A stretch of DNA of 64,000 bases, taken from NCBI GenBank assembly GCA_020635285.1, contig JACKAB010000044.1, positions 248,001 through 312,000 on the forward strand, read 5' to 3'. Source of the stretch: Ignavibacteriales bacterium. GTDB lineage: Bacteria > Bacteroidota > Ignavibacteria > Ignavibacteriales > Melioribacteraceae. A program made the position numbers and the translations under genes. The notes beneath the pieces are model-generated. The model was not told where the DNA came from. It saw only the letters and a program-made list of their open reading frames with translations, and searched no databases. This document shows positions 8,533-16,853 of this stretch, piece by piece. Numbering within the stretch: position 1 is the first letter of the stretch; each line of letters starts with the position of its first letter.

Positions 8533-8988
8533 ATGCGCATCGAAACAACAAAAGACATTCTTGAACATTCCAGAAAATTTCACAAAATAATTGCTGAGTA
8601 TTATAGAAAACTTAGTGAAAGCTCCGATAAAGAGCGAGTTAAACTCTTGCTTAATTATTTAGAAGAACGAGAATCTAAAATTGAGGAAACTCTTGAGGAA
8701 CTTGAAGTAACGATTTCTCCAAATGTGCTTAATTCGTGGTTCAGCCACAGCCAGTGTAAAAATAAACTAGATGAGCTTGCGCAATTGGTCAAAAAAGAAA
8801 CTACTTCTGTTCCTGAAATTATTGATATTTTTGTTCATTTAGATGATTGCTTAATTGATCTTTACACAAAGATTGTACACAATGCAGAAAATGTTGAAGT
8901 TCAGGAATTCTTTAAAAGTTTAAGCAAAATTCAAGAAAATCATAAGTTGAAATCTCTTTTAAACGCAGCACAGATTGATGATTTTTAG
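8533..8988 (+). CDS. Small helical protein, possibly ferritin-like
   Basis: A 151-residue, all-helical soluble protein. I chose the ATG at 8533 because GGAGGTGG (8523-8530) is an excellent ribosome site with a 2-base gap from the run or 6 from its core; an in-frame TTG 12 bases earlier lies inside that site. Helices carry Glu and His at spacings seen in ferritin/rubrerythrin-like bundles (ILEHSRKFHKIIAEYY, EERESKIEETLEELE, LDDCLIDLYTKIVH, KIQENHKLK), but I cannot confirm metal ligands. No membrane segments. The next gene is murA, 102 bases on, which looks separate. Confidence 0.6.
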   Translation: MRIETTKDILEHSRKFHKIIAEYYRKLSESSDKERVKLLLNYLEERESKIEETLEELEVTISPNVLNSWFSHSQCKNKLDELAQLVKKETTSVPEIIDIFVHLDDCLIDLYTKIVHNAENVEVQEFFKSLSKIQENHKLKSLLNAAQIDDF

Positions 8989-9090
8989 GATAAAGTTTTT
9001 ACACTTGCTAGGGATTATTTTAACTTTTAGTTTTCTATTACAATAGGAAATTCTATATTTATTTTAATAAAAAATAAAATAGAGTGAGCT

Positions 9091-10356
9091 GTGGATAAAT
9101 TTGTAATTGAAGGCGGTATAGCATTAAAAGGAACTGTTGAAGTTAGCGGAGCAAAAAATTCAGCATTGGCTTTAATGCCCTCCGTATTACTGAATAACGG
9201 AATAAATAAAATTACCAACGTTCCTGAGGTAAATGATATTTTTACCATGATGAAACTCCTTAATCAATTAGGAGTTGCGGCAAAATTCGAAAACCAAATT
9301 CTAACTTTAGATTCCACAAATATAACTTCTCAAACTGCACCTTATGAACATGTAAAAAAAATGCGTGCCTCGGTCTATGTTTTAGGTCCGCTCTTAGCTA
9401 AATACGGAATTGCCAAAGTCTCAATGCCTGGTGGTTGTGCTTGGGGTCCAAGACCAATCAATCTTCATCTTGAAGCTATGAAAAAACTGGGAGCTGAGAT
9501 TGAACTTGAAGAAGGTTATATAATTGCTAAATCTAAAAAGTTAAACGGAGCACGATTAAACTTTGATATATCCTCTGTGGGAGCAACTGGTAATGCATTA
9601 ATGGCAGCAGTTTTAGCAAAAGGAGAAACAATAATTACTAATGCAGCAGCCGAACCTGAAATTACACAACTTGCTCAATTTCTAGTTTCAATGGGCGCGA
9701 ATATTGAGGGAATTGGTTCTAATATTTTAGAGATTCAAGGTGTTGATGAATTAAAATCCGCCGATGTAGAAAATATTCCAGATAGAATTGAAGCGGGCAC
9801 TCTCTTAATCGCCGGCGCAATGACTCGCGGAAAAATTGAGATGACGAATGTAAATTCCAAGCACTTAAATTTAGTTATACAAAAACTTGAAGACAGTGGA
9901 GCTAACTTATCGTATAACAATAGTTTAATTGCGCTCGATGCAACCAATATTGAGCCTAAAAATGTTGATATTACAACTTCAGTTTACCCCGGTTTCCCAA
10001 CAGATATGCAAGCTCAATGGACCTCGTTTATGAGTATTGTAAATGGTTCTTCAAAAATCACTGATACAATTTATTTAGATAGATTTAAGCATATTCCTGA
10101 GTTAACCCGTTTAGGAGCAAACATAGAAATTTTAAGAAACAGTGCATTAGTTAAAGGAGTTAAAAAATTAAAAGGTGCAACAGTTATGTCTACGGATTTA
10201 CGTGCAAGCGCATCTTTAGTTTTAGCCGGATTAGTTGCAGAAGGCACAACCGAGGTTTTAAGAATTTATCATCTTGATCGTGGATACCAGAGAATTGAGG
10301 AGAAACTACAAAAGTTGGGAGCACGAATTGAAAGGGTTAAGACTCAAGAGTTCTGA
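9091..10356 (+). CDS. murA: UDP-N-acetylglucosamine 1-carboxyvinyltransferase
   Basis: A 421-residue enzyme, the normal family length. It transfers enolpyruvate from PEP to UDP-GlcNAc, the first committed step of peptidoglycan synthesis, in the cytoplasm. Visible features: GGIALKGTVEVSGAKNSAL at the start (with the catalytic Lys-Asn of the first domain), the catalytic Cys116 in MPGGCAWGPRP (the fosfomycin target residue), and conserved GFPTDMQAQ and LDRGYQRIEEKL near the end. The start is GTG at 9091, preceded by an AGTGAG-like site. It appears to be monocistronic. Confidence 0.97.
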   Translation: MDKFVIEGGIALKGTVEVSGAKNSALALMPSVLLNNGINKITNVPEVNDIFTMMKLLNQLGVAAKFENQILTLDSTNITSQTAPYEHVKKMRASVYVLGPLLAKYGIAKVSMPGGCAWGPRPINLHLEAMKKLGAEIELEEGYIIAKSKKLNGARLNFDISSVGATGNALMAAVLAKGETIITNAAAEPEITQLAQFLVSMGANIEGIGSNILEIQGVDELKSADVENIPDRIEAGTLLIAGAMTRGKIEMTNVNSKHLNLVIQKLEDSGANLSYNNSLIALDATNIEPKNVDITTSVYPGFPTDMQAQWTSFMSIVNGSSKITDTIYLDRFKHIPELTRLGANIEILRNSALVKGVKKLKGATVMSTDLRASASLVLAGLVAEGTTEVLRIYHLDRGYQRIEEKLQKLGARIERVKTQEF

Positions 10357-10423
10357 GAAAATTTGGCTGCCCGTTATATTAAATTCCAGACAGCCATAAT
10401 ATTAATTAACTTATAACATATTA

Positions 10424-11980
10424 TCAAAGATCTACTTTCTTTTCCTCTTTCTTAAAAGTATCCGCAGAGTTTATAATTTCTACTTTTTTTACATTTAATT
10501 TCATGTTCGCAGCAGCTTCATCTTCTTTTAAAACATCTTCAGGTAGACCTTCTTTTACCAGATTAGAATAACTCATTGGTGAAGGTTTGTTCTCTTTGAT
10601 GCTTGCAGCCAAAGGACCTGCCTCACTCTTATCGGTAATTATTGTTACAAACATATTTTCTGTTTGCCAATATTTTTTAATTGCATTATTTACATCGTTC
10701 AGAGTTAATTTTTTTAATAAACCATCCAACTCACTAATGTAATCTTGCCTACCGTAAAATCTGGAGTCCATTAAATATCCTAATCTACTAGAAGGAGATT
10801 GGGCATATAATTTAGTATAACTCAGTAAAAAGTCCCTTGTTGCTTCAAACTCTTCTTCGGTTAAGCCGTCTTTTATTAATCTGTCAATTTCCATAAGCGC
10901 CATTCTGAAAGCAAAATGTGCATGCCCAACTTCTAAATCCTTCAATTCTTCGTATTGCTGAGTAAGTTGTTTGGCAATTTGAACCGGACGTATCCAAATT
11001 GCAAAGTAATTTGAACTACGTGGAGTTCCTGATGGTGGGAGCATATTACCGCCTCCGTTATCATACCATTCTATATAGGAGTAATCGCCGTAATTCATTG
11101 ACCTGGTTTCTCTCAATAGTTTGTATAATTTCGAATAGGATTTTCTGTGTTCACCTAGATAAGAGTTTGCTACTACCATTGCAGCAAAGTCGTCATCTTC
11201 ACGAGTTATGTTTAATGGAAAACCGGCAAATATTGCAGAACCAAATGCATTATCTTTTTGAATGATTTCGAATTGTAATCCATCAGGAGTTAATGCTTTA
11301 CCGGGTTTTGGAATAACCGGTTTAACATCAGAAAGTTTTCCCAATCCACTTTTCAATTTGGTAAGAAAATCATCAGAATAATTTCCAGCAATTCCAATCA
11401 TCAAATTATTTTTAGTAAAGAAATTTTTGTAGTGGGATTTTACATCTTCGAGTGTGATTGAATTCACTGATTCAGACATTCCTTGTTTCATATGCTGATA
11501 ATTACTCCCACGGAATAATAAATCTTCAAGAGCCATTTTACTGTATTCCTCATCTGATGAAGCACGAATTACTTGATCAACATAGTTCTGTTGGTTTGTT
11601 TTAACTCTTTGAAAATCATTTTCATTAAATGAAGGGTGCAGCATTAAATCCATAATAATTGGGGAAAACTGATCAAGAAAATCAACATGAACTGCAAATG
11701 AAAACGTAGTCACTTCTTTATCAACATTTACATAATAGCTTGCAGCCATTGGATAAATAAAATCTTGTATCTCACTAAAGCTCATTTTATCTGTGCCTCC
11801 CTGAGTAACAAGGTTGGCAGTAAAATATGTCAGGCCTTCTTTACCAGCAGGATCTGAGATTGAGCCATTTTGGAATCTTAAATCAATAACTACTTTGTTT
11901 GAGCTTGGTAATTTTAATTCAACAATCTCTTGCGCCAAAATTGAACCGGCAATAAGTAATATCAGAATTATTTTTTTCAT
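10424..11980 (-). CDS. M16-family peptidase subunit without zinc motif
   Basis: A 518-residue protein with signal peptide (cut after ILAQ) and M16 insulinase fold. Where active members have HxxEH, this has GLTYFTANLVTQGG, with no histidine or glutamate, so it should not bind zinc. Such proteins pair with an active subunit and help hold the substrate. The active partner is encoded just upstream, overlapping by 4 bases (ATGA at 11977-11980), so the two are translationally coupled. It retains the C-terminal M16 features (a region like RETRSMNYGDYSYIEW). Location is periplasmic or outer-membrane by inference. Confidence 0.85.
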   Translation of the reverse strand: MKKIILILLIAGSILAQEIVELKLPSSNKVVIDLRFQNGSISDPAGKEGLTYFTANLVTQGGTDKMSFSEIQDFIYPMAASYYVNVDKEVTTFSFAVHVDFLDQFSPIIMDLMLHPSFNENDFQRVKTNQQNYVDQVIRASSDEEYSKMALEDLLFRGSNYQHMKQGMSESVNSITLEDVKSHYKNFFTKNNLMIGIAGNYSDDFLTKLKSGLGKLSDVKPVIPKPGKALTPDGLQFEIIQKDNAFGSAIFAGFPLNITREDDDFAAMVVANSYLGEHRKSYSKLYKLLRETRSMNYGDYSYIEWYDNGGGNMLPPSGTPRSSNYFAIWIRPVQIAKQLTQQYEELKDLEVGHAHFAFRMALMEIDRLIKDGLTEEEFEATRDFLLSYTKLYAQSPSSRLGYLMDSRFYGRQDYISELDGLLKKLTLNDVNNAIKKYWQTENMFVTIITDKSEAGPLAASIKENKPSPMSYSNLVKEGLPEDVLKEDEAAANMKLNVKKVEIINSADTFKKEEKKVDL

Positions 11981-13329
11981 TTAACACCTCCTATTTCCAA
12001 TTCGGAAATTGTCGCAATAGTTAATCCTTCAGGTACAAGATATTGTTTTGCTACTCTTACAACATCATCAACAGTTACTTTATCATATAAGCCGTAAAGT
12101 ATATTTAGAGATTCAGGATTACCTGTAAGTTGAATATAATGACTTAGAGAATTGGCAATATTATCAGGTGTATCAATATTCATGGCAAATCCGTATTTCA
12201 AATGTGATTTAGTTTTATTCAATGATTCAACCTCAACCCCATTGGATTTCACATTCTCAATAGCCTTTACTATTTCATCTTTTACATATTGAAGATCTGA
12301 AACATTTATGAGAGATGCCTGAATTGAAAATAAATTTGGATCTCGCGAATCAAGAGCTCCTCCACCCACAAAACGAACTTTCTTTTCCTCTAGTACAAGT
12401 TTCTTATAAAGTTCTGAAGTTTGTGAAAATAATAGGGATGAAAGAACATCAAGTGCAGGCATATCAATTTCAGAATCATTAAATGCGGGACCTTTGTAAT
12501 TGAGGGAAAGATATGCTGGAATGCTGCCATTTTGTAAATGAGTATATTTAGTTTCTGTTTGTTTTGGTTCAACAGGAACTGTGGATTCATAATTACCCCT
12601 TTCCCAACTTCCGAAGTATTTTTCTGAAAGAGAAACTACCTGCTCAGGAGTTACATCTCCAACAACTACTATTGTACAGTATTCCGGACGATAATACCGT
12701 TTAAAAAACTCTAATGAATAATCATATTGATTTGGCATATCAACAATATCTTCAAGGAAACCCATTGTTGTATGTTTGTAAGTATGGGAGTCGAAAGCAG
12801 TATTTCTAACATTTTCAAAACTTTGCTGATATGGGCTTGCATTATTCTTTGTGTATTCTCCCTTAACTGCACCTGCCTCAGTTTTAAAATCATGTTCCGA
12901 GTAGTGTAAATTCCTGAATCTGTCAGCTTCAATTTCGAACATTAATTCTAACATTCCTGCATTACCAGTCATATGGTAAACAGTTCTATCCTGAGATGTA
13001 TTCGCATTTGCGGAAGCACCGATTGATTTCAACACTGCGGAATATTTTTCTTTTGGATATTTATCAGTGCCGCGGAACATCATATGTTCAAAAAAGTGTG
13101 CAAAACCTGTAACACCTTTTTCAACTTCGTTGCGTGCCCCAACTCTAACAACGATATAAAAAGCGGCAATTCCCGGACTATCAAAAGGGACAGTAACAAC
13201 ATTTAAGTCATTATCTAATTTTTGCTGGTAAATTTTATATGGCAATATTTTCACAGAATCCGCCGCAGAAATAATTGAACCAGATAAAATGAGAATAAAT
13301 ACCAGCATATGAAGTGTTTTTCTTTTCAT
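11977..13329 (-). CDS. M16-family zinc metalloprotease, active subunit
   Basis: A 450-residue exported protein (signal peptide to about residue 22). The inverted zinc motif is present as HFFEH (His78, Glu81, His82) in GFAHFFEHMMFRGT, and the third ligand glutamate lies in the FKTEAGAVKGEY segment about 70 residues later. M16 enzymes of this type degrade peptides in the periplasm. First gene of a two-gene unit with the inactive partner. Confidence 0.93.
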   Translation of the reverse strand: MKRKTLHMLVFILILSGSIISAADSVKILPYKIYQQKLDNDLNVVTVPFDSPGIAAFYIVVRVGARNEVEKGVTGFAHFFEHMMFRGTDKYPKEKYSAVLKSIGASANANTSQDRTVYHMTGNAGMLELMFEIEADRFRNLHYSEHDFKTEAGAVKGEYTKNNASPYQQSFENVRNTAFDSHTYKHTTMGFLEDIVDMPNQYDYSLEFFKRYYRPEYCTIVVVGDVTPEQVVSLSEKYFGSWERGNYESTVPVEPKQTETKYTHLQNGSIPAYLSLNYKGPAFNDSEIDMPALDVLSSLLFSQTSELYKKLVLEEKKVRFVGGGALDSRDPNLFSIQASLINVSDLQYVKDEIVKAIENVKSNGVEVESLNKTKSHLKYGFAMNIDTPDNIANSLSHYIQLTGNPESLNILYGLYDKVTVDDVVRVAKQYLVPEGLTIATISELEIGGVK

Positions 13330-13682
13330 TTAATTCCTCTAATTAATTTGAATTATGCTGAGTGTAAATAAATCACAAATGAAAATAATAAAATTATTTA
13401 AAGGTAAAAAGGTAGAAGAAAATTAGTTTTTGTTTCAGAATCGTTTTGAATAGATATTACATTAAAAATATTATAAGAATTTTTAACTTTAAGAATAATT
13501 ATACTATGAAATTTAATGTGTTGAAAGAAGAAGTTTATTAAAAAATAAACAGATCTAATTCTAATTAATGAGTGAAGATAGCCGAATTAAAATATTTATT
13601 ATACTTTAATTGCTTATCTAACTCGTCCAATGTAGAAAAATTTATTCCATCCAAAAACTTTTTTAAAATCAAATCGTCAAAT
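13330..13682. other. Intergenic region between peptidase pair and efflux operon
   Basis: About 350 AT-rich bases between divergent units. No coding frame or clear promoter could be supported; the regulatory sites next to tetR are listed separately. Confidence 0.4.
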
Positions 13683-13737
13683 TACCTAACGGTCGGTAGA
13701 TAAATATTTGAAAATTATTTAATTTACCGTACGGTAA
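13683..13737 (+). promoter_or_regulatory. Two operator-like palindromes upstream of the TetR gene
   Basis: A perfect 14-base palindrome TTACCGTACGGTAA lies at 13724-13737, 15 bases before the chosen tetR start. A related, less perfect site TACCTAACGGTCGGTA lies at 13683-13698. Both have the TACC/GGTA half-sites common in TetR-family operators. Their centres are 40 bases apart, close to four helical turns, so two dimers could sit on nearly the same face. Likely autoregulation of the efflux operon; the binding protein is inferred from position. Confidence 0.75.
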
Positions 13738-13752
13738 GTAAAGGATATGGTT

Positions 13753-14373
13753 ATGGAAGTAATTAAAGAAAAAATTGAAACAAAGGAAACAAAAGCAAAA
13801 ATATTTGATGCAGCTGCCGAATTATTTGCAAGAGATGGTTTTTATAAAATTTCTGTTCGGGAAATTTGTGAATTAGCTAATGTATCCAAACCAGTTCTTT
13901 ATTACTATTTTAAAGATAAGGAATCGTTATTGGAAGAGTTGATGAAAGAGACTTATGCCAAGGCGGATGAATTAGCAGCAAAACATATTAATATAGATCT
14001 AGATTTAAAAACTACACTTAAAAGTATAGCTAAAATTTACATTGATTTCATCAGAAACTATCCACATTTAACCAGATTTTTAACATTTATACAAACAACA
14101 AATGTTCCTAAACGAGTATTAGAGATTAAACTTAATAGATACAAAACCGAGAAGGAAAGATTAACTTCTTTAATCAAAATAAATCAAGAAGAAGGATTGA
14201 TTTTAGGTGATTGTAAAGCGGAAACTCTTGCTCTAAATTTTATTGGAACGATAATTATGCATATAGTTGAATATCTGATTTTCAATTTGTCAATCAAAAA
14301 ATTAGAACAAAAACTTAATGATTATGTAGAGTTCTGGATAAAAACATTTTTAAATAGTGATGCATCGGAGTAA
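13753..14373 (+). CDS. TetR/AcrR-family transcriptional regulator
   Basis: About 206 residues. The N-terminal helix-turn-helix is clear (KIFDAAAELFARDGFYKISV, then NVSKPVLYYYFKDKESLLEE). The C-terminal ligand domain is helical and unassigned. I prefer the ATG at 13753 to the one at 13747 because AAGGA (13741-13745) gives a normal 7-8 base gap to it. First gene of an operon with tolC, a membrane fusion protein and an RND pump, and preceded by two operator-like palindromes. By family it should repress the pump until an inducer binds. Confidence 0.92.
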   Translation: MEVIKEKIETKETKAKIFDAAAELFARDGFYKISVREICELANVSKPVLYYYFKDKESLLEELMKETYAKADELAAKHINIDLDLKTTLKSIAKIYIDFIRNYPHLTRFLTFIQTTNVPKRVLEIKLNRYKTEKERLTSLIKINQEEGLILGDCKAETLALNFIGTIIMHIVEYLIFNLSIKKLEQKLNDYVEFWIKTFLNSDASE

Positions 14374-14377
14374 TCTT

Positions 14378-15715
14378 ATGAGAAAGTTATTTTTATTTAT
14401 TAGTGCGTTTTTAATTTGCACGACAATTTTTGCTCAACAAAAAACAAAAAAAATAATTCAACTTTCGCTTAATGAAGTAATTGGAATTTCAAAATCAGAA
14501 AATTTATCTCTAAAATCAAAAATTCTTGATTATGAATATCAAAACCTGGAAACATGGAAATCATATTCAAATTTTTTACCAACATTAAGTTACACAGCCA
14601 TAGGCGTAAATAATTTAGAACTTCCGGTTTTTGTTTTTATGGGGCAACAATTTGTTGTGGGTACAAAATTTACGTTCCAACATTCATTGGATCTTTCTCT
14701 TCCAATACTTACAGGTGGATCAAGATGGTTTAACACAAAGATTCAATCAAATCTAAAAAAATCTTTAAGTGAAGAATTAAAAGGAAAAGAACAAGAAGTT
14801 GTGCTTCAATCTCTTCAAGCTTATTATGGAATTATTCTTGCAAATTCTTTATTTCATACTGCTGAAGAAGCTGTGGAAGTTTCAAAATCTAACCTAGAAC
14901 AAGTTAAAAAATATTATGATGCCGGAACAGCAACAGAGTTAGATTTACAAAGAGCCAAAGCTCAGTATGCAGCTGCAATACCTAATTTGGAAAAAGCAAA
15001 ATCAGAAAAATTAATTGGTCTGCAGCAGCTAAAGTATCTTTTAAATATTTCCTTTGAGGATTCACTAATAATTACGGATGTTCTAGATCAGAAAGATTTT
15101 TTAAAAGAATATAGGTTCTCACCTTTGGATGAATTAAAAACTATCTCCTCAGAAAATCGATTTGATATCAAAGCTTTGAATTATAAATTAGAAGCAACCA
15201 AACAAGGTGAAAATATCGCCTTGGGGAGTTTTACTCCAACAATTGCAGCATCCGCAAATTTAGCTCATCAAGCACAGGTTGATAATTCAAATGTAATGTG
15301 GAATGATTACATCCGTTCAAAATCAATTTCGTTGGCATTAAGCTGGCCATTATTTGAAGGTGGAAGAAAATTATTAAACTACCAGCAAGCAAAAATCCAA
15401 ACTGACCAAATGGAATTGATGCTTGAGCAAGCGGATAAAGGAAGAATATTAGATGTTGAGCAAAATTATTATAGTTTCTCAGAGTCTGTAAAAACTCTTG
15501 AAAGCTTAAAAGAAGCGATGATAGAATCGAAAGAAAGTTTAAGACTTTCAAATTTACTTTATGCGGAAGGCATGAGCACTCAACTAGATGTTCTTAACGC
15601 TCAATTACTTAATACAACAAATCAGGCTAAGTATTATCAAGGTGTTTTCAGTTATAATGTTAGCCAACTTAATCTTTTGTATTCAATAGGTGTTTTGAAT
15701 AAAATTTGGGAATAA
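14378..15715 (+). CDS. TolC-family outer-membrane efflux protein
   Basis: About 445 residues from the ATG at 14378, four bases after the tetR stop; it has a signal peptide (cut after IFAQ), which earlier in-frame starts lack. The two-fold repeat of long helical coiled-coil and barrel strands typical of TolC is visible (for example the repeated YYDAGTATELDLQRAKAQY and LLYAEGMSTQLDVLNAQLL, each with the TxLDxLxA-type turn). It forms the outer-membrane channel for the pump encoded downstream. Confidence 0.92.
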   Translation: MRKLFLFISAFLICTTIFAQQKTKKIIQLSLNEVIGISKSENLSLKSKILDYEYQNLETWKSYSNFLPTLSYTAIGVNNLELPVFVFMGQQFVVGTKFTFQHSLDLSLPILTGGSRWFNTKIQSNLKKSLSEELKGKEQEVVLQSLQAYYGIILANSLFHTAEEAVEVSKSNLEQVKKYYDAGTATELDLQRAKAQYAAAIPNLEKAKSEKLIGLQQLKYLLNISFEDSLIITDVLDQKDFLKEYRFSPLDELKTISSENRFDIKALNYKLEATKQGENIALGSFTPTIAASANLAHQAQVDNSNVMWNDYIRSKSISLALSWPLFEGGRKLLNYQQAKIQTDQMELMLEQADKGRILDVEQNYYSFSESVKTLESLKEAMIESKESLRLSNLLYAEGMSTQLDVLNAQLLNTTNQAKYYQGVFSYNVSQLNLLYSIGVLNKIWE

Positions 15716-15731
15716 ATCTATAGAGGATAAA

Positions 15732-16842
15732 ATGAAAAAATTATTTTTGATTTTTACTGCTATTCTAATTCTGATTGTTACAGCTTGTAATCAAGAAACA
15801 GAACAGAATAATGAAAAGGTTGTACCTGTAAAAGTATTTACGGTAAAGCCCGACAAAATTGAGAAATATGTAAAGTCCACTGGCTCAATTACCGGGGAAG
15901 AAGATGTGGTTGTCTACTCAAAGGTTACTGAACGAATAGTTAATGTTTATGTTAAACCGGGAGCTAGAGTAAGTAAAGGGCAAACAATAGCTGTTCAGTA
16001 TAATGCTATTTTCAAACAAAGTGTTGAAGCTGCCGAAACTGCAGTACAATCTGCTCAAACACAATTGAACCAAGCACAGCAGGATTTTAATAGAATACAA
16101 AAACTTTATGATGAAAAAGCAATAAGCAATCAACAGTTTGATCAAACCAAAACACAATATGAATCAACTGGATTAGGATTGCAGGCTGCAAAAGTCCAAT
16201 TACAGCAAGCTAAAGAACAATATGAAAATAGTTTTATTAAAGCTCCTTTTTCTGGAATAGTTGCTTCTGTTTATGTTGAACAAAATCAAATGGTTGCTGC
16301 CGGTTTACCTGTCGCACAAATTATAAACTCAAATTCCATGAAAGCGAAAGTTAAAATACCTTCCTCAGAGATTGTTGGCATATTCAAAGGCCAAAAAGTA
16401 ACGATTGAATTTCCATCAATCCCAAGTAAAAATTATGAGGGAATTGTAACGGAAATTGATCAAGCAATAGATCCAATTTCTAAAAATTTACAATTGGAAA
16501 TTTCTATTACTAAACCAGATAATTTGTTAAAATCCGGAATGTTTGGTCAGTTTTTTATTCAAACTGATGTAGAAGAAAACAAAATTATTATTCCTGAAAG
16601 CTCAATTCAAAGTAGAACAGAAGTAAAGGTTGATAGAAATACCGGGTTGCAAAATTCTGTTAAAAAATATTTTATATTTCTCATAAAAAAAATGGCATAG
16701 CAGAATTGGTTGAGGTTAAACCCGGAATAAAAAGTGATGGAAGAATTGAAATACTTTCTGGTTTAATTACAGGCGATACAGTTGTTGTTATTGGACAAAA
16801 TATATTGTAAAAACCGGTGACAAAGTAAAAATAATTGATTAG
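15732..16842 (+). pseudogene. RND efflux membrane fusion protein, frameshifted near its end
   Basis: A lipoprotein (lipobox VTAC, Cys19) of the HlyD/AcrA family: biotinyl-lipoyl-like halves (VVYSKVTERIVNVYVKPGAR and YENSFIKAPFSGIVASVYVE) flank a helical hairpin of about 65 residues, followed by beta-barrel and membrane-proximal domains. It links the inner-membrane pump to TolC. The frame stops at 16700 after a run of eight A (16685-16692), but the normal C-terminus continues in another frame (NGIAELVEVKPG...), shifts again near 16800, and ends at TAG 16840-16842. Two one-base errors would restore about 370 residues, the usual length. Read as probable sequence errors, not true loss. Confidence 0.85.
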
Positions 16843-16853
16843 GTGAGTTTAAT

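Noticed and set aside
13747..13752. ATG at 13747 as the tetR start
   Set aside because: Only 1-2 bases separate it from the AAGGA site; the ATG at 13753 has proper spacing.
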